Source: Vibrio pectenicida (GTDB taxonomy: Bacteria > Pseudomonadota > Gammaproteobacteria > Enterobacterales > Vibrionaceae). From it: a stretch of DNA of 64,000 nucleotides. The notes beneath the pieces were generated by a model. It was not told the DNA's origin. It saw only the letters and a list, made by a program, of their open reading frames with translations, and made no database searches. Below, piece by piece: positions 26,274 to 34,826 of this stretch. The stretch spans positions 1,550,001 to 1,614,000 of the forward strand of contig AP024889.1 of the NCBI GenBank assembly GCA_024347015.1. Reading direction: 5' to 3'. The translations under genes and the position numbers were made by a program. How positions within the stretch are numbered: the first letter of the stretch is position 1; every line of letters begins with the position of its first letter.

Positions 26274-27371
26274 TTATCGTTTATGGCCAGTGTGAAGCCG
26301 GTTTTCGAGCCATATGGAGTATCGAGACATTCCAAAACAAAATACCCAGAATACCAACGCAACGAATACATAACTTTCGGTCGCGAATCCCAACCATTTT
26401 GGATCAGTGTTTGCCGCTTGTCCTATACCTAATACATCAAACATTCCAATAATGAGAACTAAGCTAGTATCTTTAAAAAGACCAATGAAGGTGTTCACGA
26501 TTGATGGAATAGTAATTTTTAATGCTTGGGGTAGTACTATCAAGCCCATTTTTTTCCAATAACTGAGCCCTAGTGCATCAGCTGCTTCGTACTGACCTTT
26601 TGAGATGGCTTGTAAGCCACCTCTAACAACTTCAGCCATGTATGCCGCACTGAACATTATTACACCTATCAGCGCACGAATAAGTTTGTCTGTTTCAGAG
26701 CCTTGAGCAAGGAAGAGGGGCAACATCACGGATGCCATGAAAAGGACAGTAATAAGAGGGACACCACGCCAAATCTCGATGTAAACGGTACAAATGCTCC
26801 GAATGATTGGCATCTCTGAACGACGTCCAAGCGCCAGTGCAACACCAATTGGAAGAGATACTACAATTCCGACTAGAGCAATGATTAAAGTGACGAGAAG
26901 TCCTCCCCACTTGTGAGTATCAACTACTTCAAGCCCGAATACACCACCATAGAGTAAAGCTCCAATAATAAAAGGATAGATGGTAACAAAAAACAACCAT
27001 ATCCAAATGCGTTTTGGTGTTTTCTCATAGGCGAGTAAAGCTGTAAAAATTGCTAAAGTAAAATAAAATATGCGAGGGCGCCACAGCTCTTCTTGTGGAT
27101 AGAAACCGTACATGAATTGTTCCCAACGCACACTAATAAAGACCCAACAAGCCCCTTCTCGTGAACAATCTTCTTTTGTTGTTCCAATCCAATCAGCTCG
27201 TAGAACCGCCCAATCAAATATGCTCCAAATGAGTGATATAGCTAAATAGGCCAAGATAAGCGTAACAATCGAGTTGATAGGGCCATTGAATAAATTTTTT
27301 CGCATCCATCCTATAAGACCAATGGTATTGGCAGGTGGGGGTAAATCGGGTTGAAATTGATGTGTTTTCAT
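26274..27371 (-). CDS. aapM: General L-amino acid ABC transporter, permease AapM
   Basis: One of two inner-membrane permeases of the importer. From ATG 27371 it has 365 residues, with an N-terminal hydrophobic segment, a periplasmic loop rich in Cys/Trp, and a C-terminal permease core carrying the EAA motif EAADALGLSYWKKMGLIVLPQAL region (about 270-292) that docks on AapP. I prefer the ATG at 27371 because it follows the aapQ stop by one base and has GGTGGAG upstream; a longer open frame overlaps aapQ. It works as a heterodimer with AapQ. Confidence 0.93.
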   Translation of the reverse strand: MKTHQFQPDLPPPANTIGLIGWMRKNLFNGPINSIVTLILAYLAISLIWSIFDWAVLRADWIGTTKEDCSREGACWVFISVRWEQFMYGFYPQEELWRPRIFYFTLAIFTALLAYEKTPKRIWIWLFFVTIYPFIIGALLYGGVFGLEVVDTHKWGGLLVTLIIALVGIVVSLPIGVALALGRRSEMPIIRSICTVYIEIWRGVPLITVLFMASVMLPLFLAQGSETDKLIRALIGVIMFSAAYMAEVVRGGLQAISKGQYEAADALGLSYWKKMGLIVLPQALKITIPSIVNTFIGLFKDTSLVLIIGMFDVLGIGQAANTDPKWLGFATESYVFVALVFWVFCFGMSRYSIWLENRLHTGHKR

Positions 27372-27372
27372 T

Positions 27373-28578
27373 TCATCTCTCCACCAAAGCAACTTTGCGG
27401 TTATAGACATTCATAAGGGCAGATGTAATTAAACTTAGTGATAGATATACTGCCATCGTCATGGCAATAATCTCAATTGCTTGCCCTGTTTGATTAAGAG
27501 TTGTTCCAGCAAATACCGAAACTAAATCTGGATAACCAATTGCCATGGCTAATGATGAGTTTTTGGTTAAATTGAGATATTGGCTGGTGAGTGGTGGAAT
27601 AATTATTCTTAATGCCTGTGGAACAATAACAAGTTTCAATGTTCTAGAGCGTGGCAGCCCAAGAGACATTGCCGCTTCTGTTTGGCCATGACTCACTGCA
27701 TTAATGCCAGAGCGTACTATTTCTGCGATAAATGAAGCAGTATAGATACTCAAAGCAAGTAAGAGCGCTGCTAACTCAGGGATAATACTGATTCCACCTT
27801 GGAAATTAAATCCCTGCAGCTTTGGATATTCTGCTGAGATAGGAGAACCCATGAGTAAGTATACGACTAAAGGCAAAACCAGCACCAAACTAAATACAAC
27901 ACGCCCCATGGGTGTTTGTTGTCCAGTTAAACGTTGCTTGTTTTTAGCCCAGATATTAATGAATACAGTAATTATTACACCTAGAGCAAAACATAAACCA
28001 ACAATAAATGATCCATCTTCGAAGACTGGTGAAGGGAAATATAAACCACGTACATTTAAAAAAATAGCTTCACCAAGACTCAAGCTTTGTCTTGTTGAGG
28101 GTAAAGCTTGAAGAACAGCAAAATACCAAAAAAATATTTGTAAAAGTAAGGGGACGTTGCGAAAGATCTCAATATAAACGGCGGCTAGTCTACTAACTAA
28201 CCAGTTTGAAGATAGACGTGCTATCCCCACAACAAAACCTATTAGTGTCGCTAAAATAATACCTAATACTGATACCAAAGCTGTATTCAAAAAGCCTACA
28301 ACAAAAGTGCGACCATAAGAAAATGTTTCGTTATATTCAATCAGTGATAATCCAATGCCAAATCCAGCCTCTTGAGTAAGAAAGCCAAATCCTGTGGCGA
28401 TCCCTCGAGCTTCAAGATTCGTTAAGGCATTGTTGACTATAGTGTAAAAGAAAAAAACTAACGCGAGTATAGCAATGATCTGAAACACAACTGATCTAAA
28501 CGTGGGATTGTAGAAAAGGCTAGTTTTCGATTCGTGGCTGGGTTGCATATTCGGTTCAGTAGTATTATTGGGTTTCAT
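27373..28578 (-). CDS. aapQ: General L-amino acid ABC transporter, permease AapQ
   Basis: The other permease subunit: 401 residues with multiple membrane segments beginning near residue 33. It has the long insert between the first segments that is typical of AapQ, and the EAA loop EAAMSLGLPRSRTLKLVIVPQAL region (about 305-327). ATG at 28576-28578. A GC-rich hairpin lies in the 69-base gap behind aapJ, so permease levels are probably lower than those of the binding protein. The stop is one base from aapM's start. Confidence 0.93.
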   Translation of the reverse strand: MKPNNTTEPNMQPSHESKTSLFYNPTFRSVVFQIIAILALVFFFYTIVNNALTNLEARGIATGFGFLTQEAGFGIGLSLIEYNETFSYGRTFVVGFLNTALVSVLGIILATLIGFVVGIARLSSNWLVSRLAAVYIEIFRNVPLLLQIFFWYFAVLQALPSTRQSLSLGEAIFLNVRGLYFPSPVFEDGSFIVGLCFALGVIITVFINIWAKNKQRLTGQQTPMGRVVFSLVLVLPLVVYLLMGSPISAEYPKLQGFNFQGGISIIPELAALLLALSIYTASFIAEIVRSGINAVSHGQTEAAMSLGLPRSRTLKLVIVPQALRIIIPPLTSQYLNLTKNSSLAMAIGYPDLVSVFAGTTLNQTGQAIEIIAMTMAVYLSLSLITSALMNVYNRKVALVER

Positions 28579-28611
28579 ACCGCTATAACCTCGGGTTCTG
28601 GGTTATAAAAA

Positions 28612-28630
28612 GGGCGGAAAACACCCGCCC
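28612..28630 (-). terminator. Attenuating hairpin between aapJ and aapQ
   Basis: On the minus strand GGGCGG pairs with CCGCCC around a seven-base loop and is followed by TTTTTATAA. This is a compact intrinsic-terminator shape placed inside the operon right after the binding-protein gene, so it probably gives partial termination and more AapJ than membrane subunits (inference). Confidence 0.65.
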
Positions 28631-28647
28631 ATTTATATTTTAGCCTG

Positions 28648-29676
28648 TTAACGAATTGGTGGAGCGTACATAAAACCACCATCATTCCAAAGTGCATTAA
28701 CACCACGGGAAATTTGCAATGGCGAACCACTACCGACGGTACGCTCAAAGCTTTCTCCGTAATTGCCTACCTGTTTCAGTATTTGGTAGCCCCAATCATC
28801 ACGTATACCTAAACCTTTACCTTTCGGGCCTTCAACGCCTAAGATTCGCTTCACATTTGGGTCTTTAGATTTTAACATCGCTTCAGCGTTCTTGGAGGTA
28901 ATGCCATATTCTTCAGCATTCACCATTGCTGCTAATGTCCACTTACCAATATTGAACCATTGGTCATCTCCTTGGCGAACCACAGGCCCTAGTGGCTCTT
29001 TAGAGATAATTTCTGGTAATACTACAGCAGAAGCTGGATCTTGCAGGTTTAGGCGCAAGGCATAAAGTCCAGATTGGTCCGTGGTCAACACATCACAACG
29101 ACCGGCGTCAAAACCTTTTGAAGTTTGAGCTGCCGTGTCAAAAACCACAGGTTTATACGACATACCACTGTTCCTGAAATAATCAGCAAGATTGAGCTCT
29201 GTAGTGGTACCGGACTGAACACAGACTGAAGCGCCGTTAAGTTCCTTAGCACTTTTCAGGCCAAGCTCTTTTTTGACCATGAAACCTTGACCATCGTAAT
29301 AACTTACGCCGACAAAATTCAGACCAAGTGCAGTGTCTCGATGTAATGTCCATGTTGTGTTGCGAGACAAAACGTCAATTTCACCAGACTGAAGTGCAGT
29401 AAAGCGCTCTTTCGCGGTTAAAGGTACATATTTAACTTTAGTTTTGTCACCAAATATGGCCGCAGCAAGAGCTTGGCAATATTCGACGTCAATACCTTCC
29501 CATTCGCCTTTGGAGTTAGGGTTAGAAAACCCGGGTAAACCTGTACTGACACCACAAGTTAGGAAACCCTGTTTAGTCACTTTGGCTAAGGTACTATCTG
29601 CTGCAGATACGCCCGTAGACATCAGAGCAGTCGAAGCCGCTACAAATGAAGCTATAAATATGAGTTTGTTTGCCAT
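28648..29676 (-). CDS. aapJ: General L-amino acid ABC transporter, periplasmic binding protein AapJ
   Basis: The substrate-binding protein of the importer. The 342 residues begin with a signal peptide (Lys at position 3, hydrophobic core, cleavage probably after SAA near residues 24-26). The mature part matches the family 3 solute-binding fold: LTCGVSTGLPGFSNP, EWEGIDVEYCQALAAAIFGD, and RFTALQSGEIDVLSRNTTWT. Two cysteines (about C174 near DAGRCDV and C42 area) are present. First gene of the operon; the 460-base region to its right must hold its promoter. Confidence 0.94.
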   Translation of the reverse strand: MANKLIFIASFVAASTALMSTGVSAADSTLAKVTKQGFLTCGVSTGLPGFSNPNSKGEWEGIDVEYCQALAAAIFGDKTKVKYVPLTAKERFTALQSGEIDVLSRNTTWTLHRDTALGLNFVGVSYYDGQGFMVKKELGLKSAKELNGASVCVQSGTTTELNLADYFRNSGMSYKPVVFDTAAQTSKGFDAGRCDVLTTDQSGLYALRLNLQDPASAVVLPEIISKEPLGPVVRQGDDQWFNIGKWTLAAMVNAEEYGITSKNAEAMLKSKDPNVKRILGVEGPKGKGLGIRDDWGYQILKQVGNYGESFERTVGSGSPLQISRGVNALWNDGGFMYAPPIR

Positions 29677-30136
29677 TTGAATCCTTCCTGTATGATCCGT
29701 GTTAAATTAGGTACTACCTGTTGCAACGAATGGAAAAGTGGTTTTTATCAATATTTATTGGTAAATCACTCAAAAAATGACTTGTATATAAATCAGACAT
29801 TTATAAGAGTAGGAAAAGATCACTAAATTCTCAAATATATCATTTATCAACGGATATTTTGTGAATCAGCCATTACCTCTAACCATAGAATGATTGAATA
29901 TTAATCACCTTGAGGTAGTGTTAGACTTCACATTAATGGTTCAAAGGAGAACTATACCCACAAAGTCTAGTTTTACAGCGGTAACACTTATCGTTCGACT
30001 TATTGGTAAGATATAATGTTGTTATTAGTGTATTATCTGGTGGTAAATTTTGCGGCTATCAATTCTAGCTGTATTTGTGTATCACACTTTTGATAGAATC
30101 TTGTGTAATAGTTAGTAAGTTTGCTTAAGGATAGAA
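29677..30136. other. Divergent intergenic region between aapJ and the siroheme gene
   Basis: 460 bases without a gene, between two divergent units. AT-rich. I see no riboswitch, RNA gene or strong terminator. It should contain promoters for both sides, but I could not pick a reliable -35/-10 pair. A weak interrupted repeat (AGTGGTTT near 29735 and AAATCACT near 29763) is the only structure noted near the aapJ side. Confidence 0.5.
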
Positions 30137-31072
30137 ATGCAATATTTTCCACTGTTCATGAATCTTAGAGACCGGCTTATTTTAGTCGTTGGAGGGGGAG
30201 AGGTCGCTTGTCGTAAGGTCGATAGTTTGGTCCGAGCTGGAGCAAGAGTTTCTATCGTTTCACCTCAAATAGCTCCCTTCTTACAGAATTTAGTTGAGTA
30301 CAATGAATGTGACTGGATTCAAAATTTTTATTCCAAGGAGTTACTTGATAGTAAATATGTGCAGGTTTGGGCGACAACAGATAACCCAGAGTTGAATCAT
30401 CGCGTTTATGATGATGCTAAAGCTGTGGGAATCCTAGTAAATGTAGTCGATGACCAGCCCTATTGTGATTTCATTACACCTTCAATGATTACTCGCGGCA
30501 GAATTCAGATTGCTATCTCTAGTGGGGGAGCATCTCCAGTTCTTGTACGTAACATTAGAGAGCAGTTAGAGGCAGGCTTAGCTTTTAATATATCTATATT
30601 AGCAGATTTTGGTTTGTCTAAACGAAGTGATATTAAACAGCAACTACCTTCTGTAGATGAGCGTCGTAAGTTTTGGGAAATGTTCTTTAGTATCCCTGCG
30701 GTTAACAATGCAACCGAACGTTCACAATTAGAAATGGAATACTCTAAGTTATTATCACAGGGAATTGATCAAGGTGCTGGTATAACCTGGGTTGATTTCG
30801 GTCCAGATATAGAGCTGCTCCCAATGAAAGCACTTAGATTAATGCAGCAAGCAGAATTGATTTTATTTGATTCAAAGTGTCCTTTTGAATTTATCGATAT
30901 CACACGAAGAGATTCTGAAAGGCAAGAGTATGTTAATGATGTTGATTTATCAGATAAACTGGCCAGAGCAAGACAAAAGAATTTACGCGTTATTGTACTT
31001 GTTTCATCAACTTCTACCAAATATAACCTACTGATAAATCGTGATTTGCATATCCGCTTAGGAAGTATTTGA
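30137..31072 (+). CDS. Precorrin-2 dehydrogenase/sirohydrochlorin ferrochelatase (CysG N-terminal type) with degenerate methyltransferase tail
   Basis: The first ~150 residues are a CysG/Met8-type NAD-binding domain that oxidises precorrin-2 and inserts iron to make siroheme: GGGEVACRKVDSL (about 19-31), the NVVDDQPYCDFITPS block (about 113-127) with the catalytic Asp, and ISSGGASPVLVR (about 138-149). Residues ~150-215 are the helical dimerisation part. The last ~95 residues resemble only the first third of the uroporphyrinogen methyltransferase domain of CysG (GP, LKALRLMQQAELILFDS, RRDS.R), with the GxGPGD loop lost and the rest of the domain absent. SAM-dependent activity is therefore unlikely, and a separate SUMT (CobA) would be needed elsewhere. 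Confidence 0.88.
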   Translation: MQYFPLFMNLRDRLILVVGGGEVACRKVDSLVRAGARVSIVSPQIAPFLQNLVEYNECDWIQNFYSKELLDSKYVQVWATTDNPELNHRVYDDAKAVGILVNVVDDQPYCDFITPSMITRGRIQIAISSGGASPVLVRNIREQLEAGLAFNISILADFGLSKRSDIKQQLPSVDERRKFWEMFFSIPAVNNATERSQLEMEYSKLLSQGIDQGAGITWVDFGPDIELLPMKALRLMQQAELILFDSKCPFEFIDITRRDSERQEYVNDVDLSDKLARARQKNLRVIVLVSSTSTKYNLLINRDLHIRLGSI

Positions 31073-31079
31073 AATTAAG

Positions 31080-31108
31080 ATCCCAAGCCCATATTTAGGG
31101 CTTGGGAT
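31080..31108. terminator. Bidirectional hairpin between the siroheme gene and yajQ
   Basis: An 11-base perfect stem (ATCCCAAGCCC with GGGCTTGGGAT) and seven-base loop between convergent genes. The T-rich tails are weak on both sides, but stem strength and position support a shared terminator. Confidence 0.75.
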
Positions 31109-31123
31109 ATGTATATATAGACT

Positions 31124-31609
31124 TTAATCACGGAAATTTTCGTATTGAAAAGGTTGGCCTAATTCTGCATTACGAATCATTGCAATTGTAGCTTGAAGAT
31201 CATCTCGTTTTTTGCCTACCACTCTTACTTTTTCACCTTGGATTGACGCTTGAACCTTAAGTTTCGCATCTTTAATAGCTTTAACGACTTTTTTAGCAGT
31301 AGGGGTATCGATACCTTGTTTAAATATGACTATTTGTTGCCATTTTCTGCCTGATGCTTCTTCGTCTTTTGCTTCCATTGCATTAACATCAACACCCCTT
31401 TTAGTAAGGTGTGAACGCAAAATATCACGCATTTGTTTTAGTTGAAAATCGCCTTCTGCATTAAGCTTGACCGATTCATCTTTTAGCATTTCGAATGAGG
31501 CTTCGACGCCACGAAAATCAAAACGAGTTGATAACTCGCGAGATGCGTTGTCTACCGAATTACGAAGCTCAACAGTATCAATTTCAGATACAATATCAAA
31601 AGATGGCAT
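31124..31609 (-). CDS. yajQ: YajQ family nucleotide-binding protein
   Basis: A 161-residue UPF0234 protein with two ferredoxin-like halves. The N-terminus [11 protein letters not shown] and the STRFDFRG segment (about 27-34) are diagnostic, as is the C-terminal [18 protein letters not shown] type block. Family members bind nucleotides, and one in Xanthomonas is reported to bind cyclic di-GMP; the role here is not defined. It is downstream of aroH, 18 bases apart on the same strand, and is probably co-transcribed. Confidence 0.94.
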   Translation of the reverse strand: MPSFDIVSEIDTVELRNSVDNASRELSTRFDFRGVEASFEMLKDESVKLNAEGDFQLKQMRDILRSHLTKRGVDVNAMEAKDEEASGRKWQQIVIFKQGIDTPTAKKVVKAIKDAKLKVQASIQGEKVRVVGKKRDDLQATIAMIRNAELGQPFQYENFRD

Positions 31610-31627
31610 TGCTCATTTCTCCTATAT

Positions 31628-32680
31628 TTAAACGCTTAATTTTATTGCATTAGATAGCAAATCTAACATCTTGACCGTATCTTCCCAACTAAGGCATGGA
31701 TCGGTAATCGATTGGCCATATGCCAAATTATCAATATCATGCATAGGTTGATTACCTTCAACAATAAAACTTTCTGCCATAATACCAGCGATTTGATTCT
31801 TTCCAGATATTATTTGATCACAAATATCTTGCGCGACATCCAATTGTTTTTTATGTTGTTTTAGACAGTTTGCATGACTAAAATCGACAACAAGTCGTTC
31901 AGGAAGATCGAAATTCGCCAATTGTTGACATGCAGAGTTCACTGACTCGCTATCATAGTTTGGTCCTTTGTCACCACCTCGAAGAATGACGTGCCCGTAT
32001 GGATTGCCGCTTGTTCGGTATACTGTCATGCGTCCATTTTTATCGGGTGAGTAAAAGTAATGTGAGGCTTGTGAGGCACGAGTTGCATCAATAGCAATTT
32101 TCACATTGCCATTGGTAGCATTTTTAAAACCAACAGGGCAAGATAATGCTGATGCCATTTCTCTGTGAATCTGAGATTCTGTGGTACGGGCACCAATCGC
32201 TCCCCAAGAAATGAGGTCAGCAATGTACTGGCCTGTAATCATATCAAGAAATTCTGTCGCAGTTGCTAAACCAAGTTTATTGATGTCTAACAAAAGCTTA
32301 CGTGCTTTGTTCAAACCAGTCTCTAGAGCGTAAGAACCATCGAGGTTTGGGTCAGTAATTAAGCCTTTCCAACCTACAACTGTGCGTGGTTTTTCAAAGT
32401 ACGTACGCATAACGATGAATAACTCATCTTGGTACTTTTCCTTTATACCAACTAAACGTTGTGCGTAGTCGAGAGCAGCATGAGTATCATGGACGGAGCA
32501 AGGGCCGACAATAACTAACAAGCGTTTATCTTCACCAATTAGCATTTTTTCTACTTGACGACGGGATTCAGCGACATGCTGTGCAACATCTTCAGTTATT
32601 GGATGGGCATTCCCAAGTTCTGCGGGTGTTGGCATTGGGCCTAATGGCTGAGTTCTTAGTTCATCGGTTTTAATTGGCAT
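31628..32680 (-). CDS. aroH: 3-deoxy-7-phosphoheptulonate synthase, AroH type
   Basis: Catalyses the first step of the shikimate pathway, condensing PEP with erythrose 4-phosphate. The 350 residues carry GPCSVHD (about 59-65), the YFEKPRTVVGWKGL block (about 93-106), IGARTTESQIHREMAS and DFSHANC. Compared from memory with the three E. coli isoenzymes, the fit is clearly best to AroH: it shares TDELRT near the start, TPAEL, GEDKRLLVI, TATEFLDMITGQ and SPDKNG, which AroF and AroG lack. AroH is the tryptophan-inhibited form in E. coli; I infer, but cannot show, the same control here. Confidence 0.93.
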   Translation of the reverse strand: MPIKTDELRTQPLGPMPTPAELGNAHPITEDVAQHVAESRRQVEKMLIGEDKRLLVIVGPCSVHDTHAALDYAQRLVGIKEKYQDELFIVMRTYFEKPRTVVGWKGLITDPNLDGSYALETGLNKARKLLLDINKLGLATATEFLDMITGQYIADLISWGAIGARTTESQIHREMASALSCPVGFKNATNGNVKIAIDATRASQASHYFYSPDKNGRMTVYRTSGNPYGHVILRGGDKGPNYDSESVNSACQQLANFDLPERLVVDFSHANCLKQHKKQLDVAQDICDQIISGKNQIAGIMAESFIVEGNQPMHDIDNLAYGQSITDPCLSWEDTVKMLDLLSNAIKLSV

Positions 32681-32750
32681 ACAAGCGCCTGTTGTTTTTA
32701 TCGCGAGTCGGTAAAGATAGCGGAAAGCTCATGACTAATAAACCTCTAGC

Positions 32751-32769
32751 ATAACATTCTTGATGTTAT
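32751..32769. promoter_or_regulatory. Inverted repeat upstream of aroH, candidate operator
   Basis: ATAACAT and ATGTTAT form a perfect seven-base inverted repeat with a five-base spacer in the divergent region between aroH and the DUF4442 gene. It lies about 70 bases from the aroH start. It does not match the TrpR or TyrR box, so the binding protein is unknown. Confidence 0.4.
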
Positions 32770-32903
32770 TCTAATTTAAAATGTCGAATACAGTTATTGT
32801 CTACTTTTACATAATGATTTCAGATTATTATTGTTAACAAACCATTGACATTGCCTTTGATTCATTATCAACTAGGGTTACGCAACCAGATATCGGACCA
32901 GTT

Positions 32904-33383
32904 ATGATTTCAACTCTTGCCAAAGCAAATATATACCTAAAACTGTTTGGTTTTTTCAAAGTTCCACTCATTTGGTTATGTAGGCCCCAAATTTTGCGAT
33001 TGGATGAACAGATTGTAGAAATTAAAATACCGCTAAAAAGGAAAACTAAGAATCATCTTAATAGCATGTACTTTGGTGTTTTAGCAATAGGAGCTGACGT
33101 TGCAGGAGGTTTTATGGCGATGAACAAAGCAAAATCAAGAGGGCACACTGTCTCTTTGGCTTTTAAAGCGGTAGATGGACAGTTTCATAAAAGACCCGAA
33201 AGTGACGTACATTTTTCATGTCATGACGGTGAGTTAATCGATGCCATGTTGGATGAAACTATCGCCACAGGACAACGAGTCAATAAACAAGTAAAAATAA
33301 CCGCTACTTGCCCCAAATTACACGGAAGTGATCCGATGGCTGAATTTCTTCTTACTCTGTCGCTAAAGAAAGTGGCTGTGTAG
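32904..33383 (+). CDS. DUF4442 hotdog-fold protein
   Basis: A 159-residue protein of the DUF4442 type, related to PaaI-like thioesterases. The central SMYFGVLAIGADVAGGFMAM segment (about 54-73) is the hotdog helix; the C-terminal VKITATCPKLHGSDPMAEFLLTLSLKK completes the fold. The usual acidic catalytic residue of thioesterases could be the Asp in GADVAGG. Substrate is unknown. It is divergent from aroH, and its last 32 bases overlap the end of the convergent membrane-protein gene. Confidence 0.8.
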   Translation: MISTLAKANIYLKLFGFFKVPLIWLCRPQILRLDEQIVEIKIPLKRKTKNHLNSMYFGVLAIGADVAGGFMAMNKAKSRGHTVSLAFKAVDGQFHKRPESDVHFSCHDGELIDAMLDETIATGQRVNKQVKITATCPKLHGSDPMAEFLLTLSLKKVAV

Positions 33384-34737
33384 ATGTATCGAGTTCAACT
33401 TGCTCAATAGCTACGATCTTGTTTCTGTTCAACACAATTTTCCAACGGTAGTAGATGGGTTCACCGCTGTGATTATATTCTTTAGCAATTAAATTAACTA
33501 AATGCCGTTTTTCGACCGCCTCCTGACTTACTTGGTTGTTATTTAATGTGTAAACTTTATTTGATCCTTTATCCATCAGTCGCATTAGAGGACGCATACT
33601 AAGCATCATGGATTCGCGAGTCTCTTCATAGCCACTCATGAATTTTGAGGTTGACATCTCTGTTTCACAGCGATAATGAAGAACTTGCTCTTCTCTTTGC
33701 ACGACGCGTTTTTTTCGAATCATTTGTATACGATCTGGGAGCTTTTGTAAGCTTTTGTAATCCAACCACTCCAGCTTTTGTCCTACGGCTTTATTTGTAG
33801 TGGGGTCAAGGTAGTACTTTCTCCATTTAGGCCGCCCCTTACGAATCCATCGCCACATAACATCTCGAAGATCATCTTTGAAAATTTCACGAAGAGCATA
33901 GACAAAAGACATCCATATGATGAAGGAGACTGTAATTTCACCCCAATAATCTCGCGCAAGAATTGCCGTAATGGTAACAAAAACCATGACAAAACCAGTT
34001 GCTGAGCCTTTTACCACGCGTTTCATATTTTTGCCAAGAGATTGGGTTTTTACCTTTAGAACTACAGGATGTTCAATTAATCGACGCAGTAAGCGCATTT
34101 TGTTACTCAACCTTGTTACATCGTCACGTACACTCTTCGAGTTATAGTTATTTAACTTGCGATGTGCCGCTTCTTTCTCCACTATTGCAAGCAATCTTTC
34201 TTTGATAGTCTTATAGTCATTATCCCTTGGCATATGAGCGATTAATGACATGAAGCGTTGTCCTGTATACCAAGAAAGGTAGTTATCGATATTGGCATAG
34301 TAGCGTTTTAAGCTTTCTTCATATGGAATACCTCGCCTGAGCTTTTTTAAAATATCAAGTGCGAGTTCAATAACTTCATCAACTTCTTCGCTAGTAATAA
34401 TGTCACTGTTATGTTTGTTCAATTCATTAACGGCTTTATCTAAAGCAATGACATATTGATACGCAAATAAGCTGATACTTACACGGTATTGAGTTGAGGA
34501 AAGTCGACCACGCTTAGCTAATCGGCTGTGGACCAAAGGAAGAAGAGTCTTATCACTGAAATAAGCCCGTTCTTGTACTATAGATTCATAATAAAATTCA
34601 GTTTCTTTTAATACGTTGGGAGTTAGGCCAATCTCACCTGGGACAAAAAAATAAAGGTCAAGGTCAGACTTTTTTGATGTGGCCATTGAATGGGAAATCT
34701 TAAGTGTGATGCCGTCCTGCTTATCAACGGTGATCAA
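33352..34737 (-). CDS. Uncharacterised protein with two membrane segments
   Basis: A 461-residue protein I cannot assign. It has a mainly helical, charged N-terminal part of about 240 residues, two adjacent membrane segments (about 245-261 and 267-283) in a hairpin, and a basic region (RKGRPKWRKYY, about 299-309) followed by a C-terminal beta-rich domain ending near TQPLSLATE. Both large domains would face the cytoplasm. The start is TTG at 34737, supported by AGGAG seven bases upstream and by the lack of a nearer Met. The 3' end overlaps the DUF4442 gene by 32 bases. No signal peptide and no known catalytic motif; a signalling or scaffold role is only a guess. Confidence 0.8.
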   Translation of the reverse strand: MITVDKQDGITLKISHSMATSKKSDLDLYFFVPGEIGLTPNVLKETEFYYESIVQERAYFSDKTLLPLVHSRLAKRGRLSSTQYRVSISLFAYQYVIALDKAVNELNKHNSDIITSEEVDEVIELALDILKKLRRGIPYEESLKRYYANIDNYLSWYTGQRFMSLIAHMPRDNDYKTIKERLLAIVEKEAAHRKLNNYNSKSVRDDVTRLSNKMRLLRRLIEHPVVLKVKTQSLGKNMKRVVKGSATGFVMVFVTITAILARDYWGEITVSFIIWMSFVYALREIFKDDLRDVMWRWIRKGRPKWRKYYLDPTTNKAVGQKLEWLDYKSLQKLPDRIQMIRKKRVVQREEQVLHYRCETEMSTSKFMSGYEETRESMMLSMRPLMRLMDKGSNKVYTLNNNQVSQEAVEKRHLVNLIAKEYNHSGEPIYYRWKIVLNRNKIVAIEQVELDTSTQPLSLATE

Positions 34738-34826
34738 AGAATACTCCTGAAAAAATTCTTTTTACCTGGCGAAAGCATAACAGAGTTTCGGTATAATAAC
34801 CTAAAATTTAGTAAGAGACCGTTGAA

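Noticed and set aside
31628..32680. Naming the DAHP synthase aroG or aroF
   Set aside because: Residue patterns (TDELRT, TPAEL, GEDKRLLVI, MITGQ, SPDKNG) agree with the AroH isoenzyme and not with the other two.
32681..32903. TrpR operator upstream of aroH
   Set aside because: No sequence close to the CTAG-rich TrpR palindrome is present.
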